A stretch of 33,319 bases of DNA from Chara braunii (GCA_003427395.1 BFEA01000003.1:10342754-10376072), one strand, 5' to 3'; positions 8,940 to 19,007 are shown, counted from the stretch's first letter. A program made the numbers and translations. The notes: generated by a model from the sequence alone, not told the origin.

Positions 8940-9915
8940 TGGCTTGTATAAATCTTGACAAACTACTTTCTCTACGGGAAGCGCTGCCGAAATTTTTACA
9001 AATCCAATGAGTTAGTTAAATTTTGACTTGTCAAAAGTTCAACTTTGTCTTTTCTTATATCTGACTTAGTAAAAATCTGGAAAGTCTGTTTTTCTAAAGG
9101 GAGTGCTGCCTAAATTTTCGCTAATTCAGGGAGTTGACAAATTTGGACGTTGAGAAGTCAAAGTTACTTCCAAGTTATGGACTTAGCCTTGTACAAATTT
9201 TGAAATCTACGTTGCCACTTGTACGGACCCTCGTACGAGTACGGACTCGTACTCTTCTCGTACTCTTGTACTCGTACGCTACTCGTACGCTAGGGGTCCC
9301 GTACGAGTTTTTTTTTTTTTTTTTTTTTTAATCCAGTATTGTTTTTATTTTCTTTCTCAAATTCTAATAAGAATCTGAAGATGATGCTCGGCTAAATGTT
9401 GTTTGTTTTGTGTTGTTGCATCACATAGTCTTTTTTCAGATTTTTTTGATGACTTTGTTTGTTTGTTTTTTTTTTTTTTTTGCTTTTTCGTACGGGGGCG
9501 TACAAGACGTACAGGTTCCCGTATAGATCCCGTACAGAAATAACCTGTACGTTTCATACGGGAAACCCCCGTACGTGTACTCTATGCAACGTAGTTTGGA
9601 ATAACTCCTTTGCTAAAGGGAGTGCTGCCGAAATTTATGCAAAACTAAGGAGTTAGTTTAAATCCTGTCTAAGTTGAACTCGAATTGTTTTTTTAAGTTC
9701 ATATCTGACATAGTATAAATATGGGAAGTCTCACTTTCTAAAGGGAGTGCTGCCCAAATTTCTACTAATTCAGGGAGTTAGACAAAATTTGACTTGCCAG
9801 AGTTAGAAATCACTTCTGCTTTCATATTTGGACCTATGTAAATTCTGGAAAGACACTTTTCCTGCGGGAAGCTCTGCCGAAATTTTCCTACTTTAAAGGA
9901 GTTAGATTATGTTTC
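8940..9915 (+). repeat. Five ~120-bp degenerate repeats (GGGAGTGCTGCCGAAATTT family)
   Basis: The core GGGA(G/A)(T/C)(G/T)CTGCC(G/T/C)AAATTT is followed about 10 bases later by (A/G)GGAGTTAG or a variant. Copies lie near 8,975, 9,099, 9,618, 9,742 and 9,866. Spacing is about 120 where undisturbed. The larger gap between copies 2 and 3 holds the insertion at 9,207-9,594. Copies also share an upstream block, GACTTAGTANAAATNTGG. Flanking arms pair in several copies: AACTCCTT 9603-9610 / AAGGAGTT 9647-9654 is perfect, and GTCT-C-ACTTTC / GGGAGT-T-AGAC in copy 4 has one mismatch and two G.T pairs. A lone GCTGCCGAAATTTT also occurs at 18,402-18,415. Confidence 0.75.
9207..9594. mobile_element. hAT-like MITE, 388 bp, inserted in the repeat array
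   Basis: Perfect 9-bp terminal inverted repeats CTACGTTGC (9207-9215) and GCAACGTAG (9586-9594). They are flanked by an 8-bp near-duplication TTTGAAAT (9199-9206) / TTTGGAAT (9595-9602), the length made by hAT-superfamily transposases. Both subterminal regions are packed with CGTAC/GTACG motifs (about 9,221-9,308 and 9,488-9,580), separated by two T-runs (about 9,310-9,329 and 9,466-9,480). Clustered subterminal motifs are typical of hAT transposase-binding regions. It has no coding capacity. Removing it restores a sequence that aligns with the other repeats of the array. Confidence 0.72.
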
Positions 9916-11890
9916 GACAGGTGGCAATTCTGGCAGTCCGCTCTGGATAGAAGATATTCCGCTATGGGGCACTCGCTTAGAGGTAGACCTAGATATAGTT
10001 AACCAGGGTGATTTGGGTATGGTTGTGATATGGAGGTTACTCTCTATGGGCTTATAGGTTTGGTCTGGGGTATTGACCTGTCTTATGGTACAGGCCATCT
10101 TAATCAATTGGATTCAGGACTTGGACTAGATCCAGCTTGATCCCTTGAGGATCTTCTGTTATCATTGATAACAGGTCGGTTGTCGATTCGTCGGTCTACG
10201 ACTCAATTCCAACTCACCCTCCACACTCAACCTAAAAGGCTGTAGCCCTGGTGAATTTTATTGTTTTATTAAGGTTTCGCCCGGACTTTTATTGAATGGT
10301 CATTTAACAAAGGTACTGAGTACTTACTTGAGGTTGGTTGGACAGGAGGTTGGGGCTTGCATGGCTAAAGCAAAGGGTATGAGCGTCGAAGATGGTTGGG
10401 GTTGACTCCGTGTAGTGCGTGGTCTGTTGGTTTGACTCTTTGATGTGATTGCAGGTATGTTCTTGGACTTGGATTATTGGATTGGACTGCCCTGCGATTT
10501 TATAAATATGTATGAGGAGACCCACTATGATTGTGAGATGTTATCGTCACACGTTTACTCCCATATGAGTATATATGCGTGTATATGTATATGTATGCAT
10601 ACCTATGTGGGGTACTTGTGTGGCCCGGAGTGCTGCGTACTAAGGACCTAACCAAGGGTTCGGATGAGTAGGAGGGAGGGGGTGACCCTTCTATTTATAT
10701 ACGTGCTCCTGAGGGAATTTTGACCGGACGTTAGCCATGGGCCTAGAAGGCGGTAGTCCTCACCCAGAACGACCCAGGCCCCAGGACTAACTCTGGAAAG
10801 GTTCGCTCCCGGTGAAAGTTCATGGTATTTTTCCTTGTTGGGATTTATTTTGGTGGAACAATAAAGTTTCGGGTGGGGGGGCTAGCGTGTCGATGGTGAT
10901 GCGCCAGACAACTCACCACCGCTCCGAATTCCTCCCTGCCCTAGGGGCCATCTTACCCCGCACCCCTTGGGACACCTCAGGGTGCAGAAGACGATGAGGC
11001 CCTAAGGCCGGTTGTGTGCTCGCTAAAGGATTGCTCCCCTCAGCGCGTACCTCGGCCGACGCCTCAGCGTCGAGAGTGACTGCATGACCCAAATGGGGCC
11101 ACTCGGGTATGGGCATTACATAGTACGCCATCATTGCGACTGCGTGCATACGCTTGCATTGCGAATTGATATGAGTTAGTCCTGCGTCCGCGCGGTTTTT
11201 ATACCAAGTCTCGCGTGCGATGCCGAGGGGCTAGGAGCGTTGTCGCGTTGTTTGTGTTGTGTTGTTTCGTGTGTGTGCGTGTGTGCGTGTTTGATTTTTG
11301 TGTTCGTAAAGCAGTGTGCACGTGGTGTGTGGGATGCGTCCTAGTCGACCGACGACGAGCCGCGCTTGGGACCTCAGCACCCCAAGATGTCGGCTCGCGT
11401 GCGGGTCCGATAGAGGCGTACTACCGCGCGTACCCCCTATGCTACAGCGAACGAGAAACGCCCTCAACTGGTCCACCTCTGCAATTGCAACTGATTAGCT
11501 TTCGTACTGTCGACTGGTCGCTCGGCAGGGATACGCCCACTCAAGGGAGGTGACAACTCCTCTAAGGTGGAGGTAAGTCGTGCCTCGCGTAGGCCCTATC
11601 TTGTCGTAGGGGTTTGCGAGAGGTATGGTTGGCGCACTCGACCGAAGCGGCCTAAGGAAGCTCCATGTATGTATATTCGCGACGAAGGATTTAGATCAAC
11701 TCCTGCGTGACACGGCCGGGAGGGTCCCGCGCTGGCCCGTGCGGTGCCGGACCGATGCGCTCGGCAACAATTAACTAACATGCTGGAAAATTGAAATGCT
11801 GAATTGACCATGCAAAAACGATCACAGTGCTGAAAATCCAGTCTTACTGTTCTCATTGTCTTACTATACTTTTCTCTCAGTTCTCTGTTC
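9916..11890. other. Gene-free region with minor repeats
   Basis: No convincing gene on either strand. It holds a perfect hairpin (CTGTTATC 10156-10163, loop ATT, GATAACAG 10167-10174), a TATG/TATA-rich microsatellite near 10,566-10,602, a GTGTGTGCGT-rich stretch near 11,264-11,291 and a possible TATA element (CTATTTATATACG) near 10,690. The frames around 11,215-11,553 are open on both strands and therefore not persuasive. TGCTG(A/G)AAA(A/T)T recurs three times at 11,780-11,840, just beyond the end of the retroelement. Confidence 0.4.
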
Positions 11891-11892
11891 TC

Positions 11893-13047
11893 TCACTTGG
11901 ATGGTTGACCTTTCTTTCCTCTCTTTGAGATCAGTGTAGGGATCAAGTCTGGGTCCCTGAAGATAAACTTACGAAGTTTTGACCCTGATACCATGTCATG
12001 AACCCTGGATCCATCCATCTCTGAAATCTCATAAACTTTGCCTTCTGCTTCTCCTGTGATTCTGTAGGGACCGAGCCATCTGGACTCCAACCGTTTAGTC
12101 CATTGAGTTTCAAGATAACTATCGAACAGAAGGACAAAGTCACCAACTTTCAGTTTCTCTTTTCTTATATATCTTTTCTTGTTTCATCTTTCTTGATCGG
12201 ATAGTCTGTTGGATGCCATTCTCTCTGCAGCATCCATCACTGCTTGATCACCCTCTGATATATGCCTCATTCTGATCTGGAGGAGCTCTGAAATAGAATA
12301 GTCTCTATCACTCTTTTGACTTGTCAATGTCTTGACTATGTTCTCAATAGGCAAAGTAGCATACCGACCATACCACAGAGTAAATGGAGCATAGCCAGTA
12401 GTCCTCTTGACAGTTGTATTATCAGCATAAACAACAGCTCTTAATACTTTCGACCAATTACTGAGATTTCCTTCACACCATTTGGTCAAAGAATCTTTCA
12501 GAGTTATGTGATCTCTCTTAACAGGTGCATTTGCTTGAGGATGATAGGTAGTCACATACCGAATTCTAACACCCAGTTTAAGAGTGCTTCTCCTTACAAT
12601 TTCATTTCTGAATTCTGATCCTCTGTTTGAGACAAACTCTCTAATAAAAGGGTACATGAGATAGACTTCCTCTATCCAGTCAGCCACTTGCTCGAATGTC
12701 TTCCTTTTCATAGCTTTTGCCTCAACATACCTAGAGAAATTATCTCTCATGTTCAATATATATCTCATCCCACCCTTGCCTAATGACATTGTGATGAGAT
12801 CTAAATGAACTCTGCTTCCTGGCTCCACTAGAATAGTGGGAAATAAAGACTCAATCATTCTTGTAGTAGACCTCTTCTGACATAACACACATGATTTACA
12901 AAATCTAAAAATCATGTCTCTCATGCCAGGCCAGAAGTAAAGTTTGACAGTCGTAGAGTAGGTTGCTTCAGCAGCCCTGTGGCCACCTGCAACCCCCTCA
13001 TGTAGAGCAGCAATTATCTCTAATTGTCTCTCTTTACTACAAACCAC
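11893..13047 (-). pseudogene. Integrase with GPY/F module, two catalytic residues lost
   Basis: Residues 16-56 form the HHCC zinc-binding domain (H16, H23, C50, C53), followed by the RNase H-fold core. The first catalytic Asp is D83 (VHLDL). The second is Asn 141 (FVSNRGSEF) and the third Lys 177 (NAPVKRDH). The 141-177 pair keeps the canonical 35-residue D,D(35)E spacing. Each substitution is one G-to-A change (AAC from GAC at 12,625-12,627; AAG from GAG at 12,517-12,519). The frame stops at TGA 12,184-12,186, then continues in the same phase to 11,893 with the C-terminal GPY/F module (WLGPYRITGEAEGKVYEI), which binds DNA. No chromodomain follows. Confidence 0.9.
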
Positions 13048-13595
13048 TCTTAGAGGAGGTAGTCCTCCTTACCATCCACAAAGAGATGTCCTCTTTTTTA
13101 TCTGAACTTTTGTCTTAAATTTTTACAATCATATTCTTTTAGCTGTTCTATTTCCATCTTCTTACCAATTTACTAATAACTTTCGTCGTATTCTTCATAA
13201 ATGAAAAATATATTTTCTTCCTTATTTTCACTTTCTTCCTCTTCCTTTTAACCAGAGTTTTCCCCCACTTCATGAGCAGCCACAGCTGCTGCGTTAACTC
13301 TAGCATATCAATCATTTGGTGCATCCTCTTCTTCTTTCCCAAGAATCAATTCATAAACATAGACATTAGGGATCTCTCTCCAGCTGTCCCTTTCTTCAGG
13401 TCACAAACTCCACTTGTAAGAGCGTGGTACTTCATATTTTTCATCATCCTTTTCATTCAGGAAATTATCAACATAGGCTGATTCTTCAATTGTCCCGTTT
13501 ACATCTTCTTCTTCGTCCTTTCTCCATTCAATCCTGCTCAGGTCATCTGCTCTATTTTTTACAGTAGGAATATTTTCCAGCTTAAAATCAAAAGT
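13048..13595 (-). pseudogene. RNase H-integrase linker with multiple stops
   Basis: Directly downstream of RNase H, in the same phase, recognisable connection residues continue (KNRADDLSR, typical of the RNase H tail) followed by an acidic Glu/Asp-rich stretch, interrupted by TGA and TAA stops. The phase must change again before the integrase frame at 13,047. The lysine-rich frame at 13,148-13,342 is a different phase of this stretch and is not a gene. Confidence 0.6.
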
Positions 13596-13934
13596 TCAAA
13601 TGAAGGCAATCCACCTGCTGACTGTTGGATCTACTTGTTGGTGCTTCTTAATGGCACCAATTACAGCAGATGCATCAGTCCTCAAGATGAATCTCCTCCC
13701 TAGCACATAGTGCTTAAAGCACGTGAGGCTATGAATGATTGTCAGCAACTCTTTTCTGAATTGGGTATAACCTCTTTCTGTAATGTTGAGAGTCCCGCTC
13801 TCAAATCTCAGAGGTCTCTCTTTCCCATTTTCATCTTTCTGAATGAGCACTCTACCCAGAGCAACTGGTCCTCCATCAGCCTCAATGATGAAAGACCTCG
13901 CTTCCTCTTCATCATAAAAGGGCACTCCCAACAC
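13596..13934 (-). pseudogene. RNase H domain of the Ty3 polyprotein
   Basis: A 112-residue open frame matching retroelement RNase H, which degrades RNA in RNA:DNA hybrids during reverse transcription. FIIEADGGPVALG carries the first catalytic Asp (residue 20), FRKELLTIIHSL the Glu (62) and FILRTDASAVIGA the next Asp (87). The conserved ERPLRFESGTLN and SRWIAFI blocks are also present. The catalytic residues that can be seen are intact, unlike protease and integrase. The frame ends at a TGA directly after RWIAFI; the same phase beyond it still looks coding but holds further stops. Confidence 0.85.
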
Positions 13935-14119
13935 TACTCCCTTATTTTTAATTTCTCGTGTAGAGTTTCTGCAATAACTTGTCTTTTCTTATTCCATGCC
14001 AAATTAGCCCCTTGCCTTACAATTTCTCTCAGAGGCTCTGCAAGGGTAGCAAAATGACGAATAAAAATCCTCCAGAATCCACAGACACCCAAGAAGCTCA
14101 TGACGTCTGTCACTCTCTT

Positions 14120-14916
14120 GAGCGGCAGAGACTAGTTTAAGATATTGTCTAGTTTTTTTGGGTCAGGACTCCTACCCTTGGAGAAACATCTGAAACCCAA
14201 GATGAATATTTCTGGCTGAAAGAGAAGGGACTTTGGTTCACTGGCAGTCAGGTTATATTTCTGAAGTCAGTCTAGGAGGGCGTGTTTCCAGACAAACTTC
14301 ATGACTCCGCCTACGACCAAAGTCTGATCCCTTACTAGAGGTCCTTTCACAGGATTGTCATCAATATAGGGGTTGGTTACTTCAGGAGAAATGTCTTGCA
14401 TGACTTGGATCATATCCCTTTGAATCACTGCCACACCATTAATCCATCCCTGAGGTACCACGCATATCTGAATAAGCTCTCTTGGCGTGTGCATGACAGT
14501 CATTGGCCAATGGGAGACTGATCATAGCCATAGTATAAATCAACTAGGGAGTAAATGCATCGACCAACAAAAAATTCAGAGAGAAGATCAGCATTGGGAA
14601 GACTATCTGCATCACGTACCGTCACAGAGTTGAGCTTCTGAAGATTTTGTATCCATCTCAATCCACCCCCTGGTTTCCAAAAGCAAAACCAGTAGTTAGC
14701 ATACGGTCCATCAGCAGATTCAGCAACGTTAGAGGCAATCTTCTTGTCAAGATACTTTACAACCTCTGCTTCTTTTTTCAGGGCATACTTGGTCGGCCTA
14801 TCATTCCATGGAATATGATCAACTGTCCAAATTTTGACCATCTTGATCATATCCACGTCCAATTGCCCTCTCTCTTCATCATTAAAAGAGAATGCACCAG
14901 AGAACTCTTGACACAC
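14120..14916 (-). pseudogene. Reverse transcriptase domain, frameshifted
   Basis: Part 1 (14,916-14,500) holds fingers and palm: PGGGLRWIQNLQKLNSVTVRD, then LVDLYYGYDQSPI containing the first catalytic Asp. Part 2 (14,503-14,267) is in another phase: VVPQGWINGVAVIQRDMIQV, then YIDD (14,357-14,368), the catalytic YxDD box, followed by NPVKGP. The shift lies at about 14,500, where the two overlap by four bases. Coding resemblance continues to about 14,120 in a further phase. The wording (NLQKLN..TVRD, YIDD.PVKGP) resembles the Ty3 lineage also known from fungi and some algae rather than the common angiosperm lineages; this rests on memory of family patterns. Confidence 0.85.
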
Positions 14917-15144
14917 CTTGAAGATATATTATTTTTCTTTAGGCAGGATAAACTAATCCGAGTTTATCTTCATTGTGTCAAATCTCTCTTTGGTGACTCT
15001 ATTCCCGAATTTTTCAGATTCCCTTAATGCTTAAATAATTTTTCTCTCTTTCTTCAATGCTTCATCATAATCCTTTTCTATGAGGACTGCCACCGGGTTT
15101 TTCTTCACCTCCTTAGGCTTATATTTTCTCTTTGACATAGTTGA

Positions 15145-16018
15145 CTATTTTCCTAAAAAATGATGAGTCGACGCAAATTTTAATTCAATTTTTTCTCCCT
15201 TAGCAGTCTCTACAACTTTCTTAAATGTTTCAATTTGTCCATCTTTATCTTTGAGATTACCAAGGACTCTTATCATTTTTGAAACTTGATTAATACCCAC
15301 TGAAATCTCTTCTTTAACCTCTTGCTTGTCTTCTTCCCTTAGTCTCGTAATCTTTTCAGTAGACTCTTCTTTTCTGATTGAATTAGCAGACAATCGATGC
15401 TTGAAATCATTTTTCGTGCCGACCATAAAGGCCTGTTCCTGAGAAGTCTCATGATCTTGTAGGCCGATCCAGGATGACCCTTCATAACCAAAAAATTGGA
15501 TTGCCTTCATCTTATGCAAGAATGGATTGCCCAAGATACAGTCATGGTCCATTTCCGACACTACAAAACTCAGTAATTCCACTGACATGGTCCCAACTCT
15601 AATAGGCAAATTGTTAATAAACCCTGCCAAAAAAAAGTTCTCCTGCAATATTACTCAGTATGTTTTGCGCAGACCTATCAATAGATAAGTCACAGACCTC
15701 CATTGTTCTCCGAGAGAGAAGTATCATCTCTTCTCTAGAGTCCACTAAGGCTCGAATCCTTACTTGATTAATATGGATGGTCAGGTGCCCACATCTCATG
15801 GTTGCGAATCTCATCTTACAACCTGGTACTGACCTGTTCACCTGACTGGGAAAAATTGATCCCTGGTAATTAACTTCAAGTCTCTTATTGTCAATCAGTT
15901 TCTTTAGTTCTTCTCTCAGCTTGGGTGCTAGAGTCATTGCTTCTTTGAAGGACAAGGTCACTTTCGTCTCTTCCAACATTTTTGTAATTACGTCAGTAAT
16001 CACTGTCCCGTCTTCCAA
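15145..16018 (-). pseudogene. Retropepsin-like aspartic protease, broken in two and active site mutated
   Basis: Part 1 (16,018-15,614) carries the active-site loop as ALVDSREEM (residues 90-98). In the family this reads D-S/T-G, but here residue 95 is Arg, codon AGA at 15,734-15,736, one G-to-A change from Gly GGA. Part 2 (15,648-15,145) is in another phase and carries the second-lobe motif DHDCILGNPFL, followed by a charged Lys/Glu linker toward RT. The protease would normally cleave the polyprotein. With the catalytic Gly replaced and a frameshift near 15,640 between lobes it cannot be functional. Confidence 0.8.
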
Positions 16019-16126
16019 ATCACTCTTGAAAATAAATTTCCTCTTCCTTCCTTGTTCATTCTTCCTATGAGGAAGTTCTGGTTCTGGGTCATCAAGAATA
16101 TTAATCAGGGATTTTTCAGTCTTCCT

Positions 16127-16393
16127 TCATTTCCTTTCCTCTATCATTTGAGGCGTCAAATGTGCTTGAAGGTTTCTCACTTTACGAAGTACGACACTGG
16201 GTTCCATGCCGAGTTCTGGAGGTAGATCGCCATCAAATGACATCATGTTTGCCAAAAAGCGAGCTGTTTTATTCGAAGGAGATTTTACTAATTCAGAAGG
16301 ACTCTGAGAAGTAACATTCTTTTCTAATAGAGGCTCACTTGTAGAAGCCTCATCAGACGCATCCTCTATCAATGTTAAAGATCGCAAAGACAA
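16127..16393 (-). pseudogene. Gag-pol linker fragment
   Basis: An 88-residue open stretch between gag and protease on the same strand but in a different phase from the gag frame. It is Ser/Glu-rich (EDASDEASTSEPLLE) with a helical C-terminal part (VLRKVRNLQAHLTPQMIEERK). No catalytic domain. Its position and strand place it in the inter-domain region of the same polyprotein. The phase change from gag is either decay or a programmed gag-pol shift, which cannot be decided from one copy. Confidence 0.6.
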
Positions 16394-16423
16394 CTCAATC
16401 GTGATATGAGGGTCACTTGTTTC

Positions 16424-17410
16424 TTATACTAGTTCATTAGGCAACTCATCAATAAAAAAATGAACGTTCACATTAGTCTTTCTCTTCTTTTTCGTCTTCA
16501 TCTTTTCATCATGCTTAAGAGCAAGAAGCCTCATACCTCCTGGATGTCTGGGGTCCAACTTGTTCCATGAACTATCACAGACATGACCCATTGCATATTT
16601 TTTTGCCACCCCACTCCTTGCATCCTCCTCAAGAGGCCTGCAATAGGTGGTAGTATGACCCCCTTCACCACAATAGTAGCAGACAAAGCTCTTCTTAGGA
16701 CGGTCATCATACTTCCTTCTTTCTCTGTTTCCTCTGTCACCATTCCCTCCATTCTTTCTGGATCTAGAGGAGTCTCCCCTCTTACCATAACCCTCGTTAT
16801 CATCATCATCATCTTCCTCTTTACTTTCGGCTCTCTTCTTTCCTCTGTCACCCACAACATGGGTTGCAGGCATTGCAGGCATATAGTTAGCCATCACTCT
16901 TTGAATAATATTTTCAGCACTCAGATTGTTCCCTCTGTTTATACCATTGTCAGTCTCCCAGTCCTTGGTCAATTTACTAATCTGATCCAGAGACCATTTC
17001 TTGTGGAAAACCGTAGGTAGAGTTCTGACAGTTGCAACCATTTCGTCCCATCTGAGAGGATAATGTTGAGCCTGATTGAGGACTGTCTGCATTTCAGTGA
17101 CAGTAAAATTAGTCAAAAATATATGACATCTCTGGGCTTCATCCGAATATGGGATTCTTCTTGTTGTTCTAATGAAGGTCTGGAGGAAAACATTGAAAGT
17201 ATCATTCTTAACTCGTCTGATATTGAGGAGATCCTTGGTAGTAGTTGGGACCGAGTCTTTCTCAAATTCTCTCTTTATTCTTTCTTTAACCTCTTCCCAT
17301 GTAGTGGCTCCTTCCATCAAATTTTGAACAGCCAACCTCAAGTCAGTTTCATAGTAAGATAGAAGGTGCTTAAGTCGTTGCGTGTCTGTCCTTGAGCCCA
17401 AATAATTCAT
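16424..17410 (-). pseudogene. gag: Ty3-type Gag (capsid/nucleocapsid), N-terminally truncated
   Basis: A 328-residue frame. Residues about 9-135 resemble the retrotransposon gag/capsid domain (TQRLKHLLSYYE, then a WEEVKERI helix, YPLRWDEM). Residues about 190-240 are a charged linker (KKRAESKEEDDDDD, then Arg/Lys/Gly-rich). Residues 244-257 are a canonical CX2CX4HX4C zinc knuckle (CYYCGEGGHTTTYC), which binds nucleic acid. Gag packages the element RNA in the cytoplasm. The apparent start at 17,410 lies inside the capsid domain of typical Gags and only 10 bases from the LTR-like segment, so the true N-terminus and leader have been deleted. The frame ends at 16,424 and coding continues in another phase at 16,393. 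Confidence 0.88.
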
Positions 17411-17420
17411 ACTTCGGTCC

Positions 17421-18317
17421 TGCCTATCGGGCCCGCTGTCGGACTCCCAAGCAAAACTAAAAGGGGTAGTCCCGCGGGACCCTCAACCCCTCAGTTTCCT
17501 TCATAAGACGCTCCTCCACTCCTTCGCTGCTGGCTGCTGGCCTTGATTCCCAGATCTCCGTAGTGTCAGTCCAACGTCATAACCTATAGGGCTAAGCCCA
17601 TGCCTGGAGGAAGTTGGTCCCAACTTAGTTATAAGGACGTTCGGTTTTGAGTTATGTCTCTCGAACTGCGTTGTAGGCTGAACTTTAGCACGCTGCCCCG
17701 TACTAACGCTCCTATGCGCCGACCCCCGCTGCATGAGGGGCTTAATTCTTGCTGCTGCCACGCCTGTGACACAACCGCGCCGTCACTCAAAACCCCAACC
17801 TTCTTACTAGGCTACCCCTCCGAGGGGTCGCACTTCTAGCACCTAGCGTCGGAGAAACCCCGATTTCTAAAATGTCGCCCACGGCTTCTACCGTCGACCG
17901 ATATAATAGTCGGTAACACTTTGCACCTTGTCGGTCCTAATGTAGTAGTAAGTAAGTCAATCGAATCTGATAACTAAAACTTAAGCTTAGATCATCAGTG
18001 TTTGGCCTCGGATGCGAACACGTACTACGTGTGCTATTGTAGTTCCCTCACGGTCCTCTCCTAGTTCTAAACAAAAATAAAAATTTTGTCGGCGGAAACG
18101 CCGACTCTATAGTATAAAAATAAAAATCATCACGCGCGCCTCAAAACTGCGCGCTCACATACTTTCTACTTCCAGTCAACCATTGAGTCAGCGTGAACAA
18201 AAAAAACAAACGTGACTCGTGCAGTGTACTCAAATTTCAAACCAAACCTATTTTCTGTCACTTGCAAAAAACCAGGGCCGCAGGGCGGATACCCTTGTAA
18301 GGGTATTCGCGCCGACA
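17421..18317 (-). mobile_element. LTR-like segment, - orientation, upstream of gag
   Basis: Minus-strand TGTCGG at 18,317 to GGGCCCGATAGGCA at 17,421, homologous and inverted relative to 3,659-4,375. The terminal hairpin is better preserved here (ATACCCTT 18289-18296 / AAGGGTAT 18299-18306), as is the GCGCGC hairpin (18134-18139 / 18149-18154). The block GGGCTTAGCCCTATAGGTTA lies near 17,579-17,598. Its 3' side abuts the gag-containing element in the same orientation, as a 5' LTR would, but with only 10 intervening bases, no primer-binding site and no gag N-terminus. An AT-rich stretch (TTTTTATACTATAG, minus strand, near 18,110) could hold a TATA box. Confidence 0.6.
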
Positions 18318-19000
18318 GCGTGGCGGCATCAGGGTCTCCCTAAGTGGAGGTGTTGTCTGTTTGGCAACACGACAATGACGATGTTTTTTTAGTGAGGATA
18401 TGCTGCCGAAATTTTGATACGACAGTGGCACTTCGGTGGGAACTTCTGGTAATTTTTTTGATACAATAGCGCGGTACCGATTTTTGAGGGCGAGACGAGC
18501 GGCAATTTTGTTTTTGGTGATGCGCAGCGGTTATGATGGATCCCAGTGTGGCCTAGAGGTTGGGCTAGCACTGGTACGTAGTTGGGATTGTGCAGCGCTG
18601 GTGCACGATTGGGTGTGTGCGGTAGTGATGCGTGGACCGGGGACATGAAGAGAGTGCGGAGTCAGTGCAGGTGGCAGTGACTATTAGAGTTGCGGCACTT
18701 GCGGTTTGCGTTGGAAAGACATTTTTATTGGGGCACGCGACATATGCGGTTTGAGCTGGAGTCACTTTTTTTTTTTTGTGGTGCGAGGTGCGAGTGGCTT
18801 TTGAGTTTGAGACCATCCGGTGGTACAACGACAACGTGGGACCATTTGGGATCATTCTGGGACCAGGTGGGACTGATTTTGGGATCGAGAATGGCATGAT
18901 GACATGACTATTGCGAGCGAACGCAGTTAGTACGCGTGATAACCTACCATCTTCTCCCACTTTCCTTTTTTTTTTTTTTTTTTTTAAGAACTTCATATAC
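18318..19000. other. Gene-free region with a 45-bp tandem repeat and poly-T
   Basis: Contains a TGTTG...CAACA hairpin near 18,351 and a lone GCTGCCGAAATTTT shared with the 9-kb array. Two 45-base units share TGCGGTTTG (at 18,700 and 18,745), together about 18,690-18,780, and GGGA(C/T)C motifs recur at 18,838-18,890. A T-run lies at about 18,968-18,985. No gene. Confidence 0.5.
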
Positions 19001-19007
19001 GGGAAAA

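Larger units (their letters stand above)
11893..17410 (-). mobile_element. Decayed Ty3/gypsy retrotransposon coding region
   Basis: Reading leftwards on the minus strand, the order is gag with a zinc knuckle, protease, reverse transcriptase, RNase H, integrase and a GPY/F module. RNase H before integrase is the Ty3/gypsy (Metaviridae) order. The reading frame shifts at least near 16,400, 15,640 and 14,500, and again between RNase H and integrase, and several in-frame stops are present. A purine-rich tract (AAAGAGAGGAAAGAAAGG, about 11,913-11,930) near the pol end resembles a polypurine tract, but no 3' LTR follows it. At the other end gag begins abruptly 10 bases from an LTR-like segment, so the leader and the gag N-terminus are missing. 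Confidence 0.9.

Noticed and set aside
7720-9915. CRISPR-like array
   Set aside because: The conserved part is a loop, spacing is irregular and the variable flanks pair with each other; there are no uniform spacers or cas genes, and the DNA is eukaryotic.
11215-11553. 112-codon + frame over GT-rich DNA
   Set aside because: Low-complexity Val/Cys/Arg reading, open on the minus strand as well, with no recognisable domain.
11600-11890. 3' LTR of the minus-strand retroelement
   Set aside because: No similarity to the LTR-like segment at 17,421-18,317 and no TG start directly after the purine tract.
13148-13342. 64-codon Lys-rich minus frame as a gene
   Set aside because: Another phase of the decayed RNase H-integrase linker.
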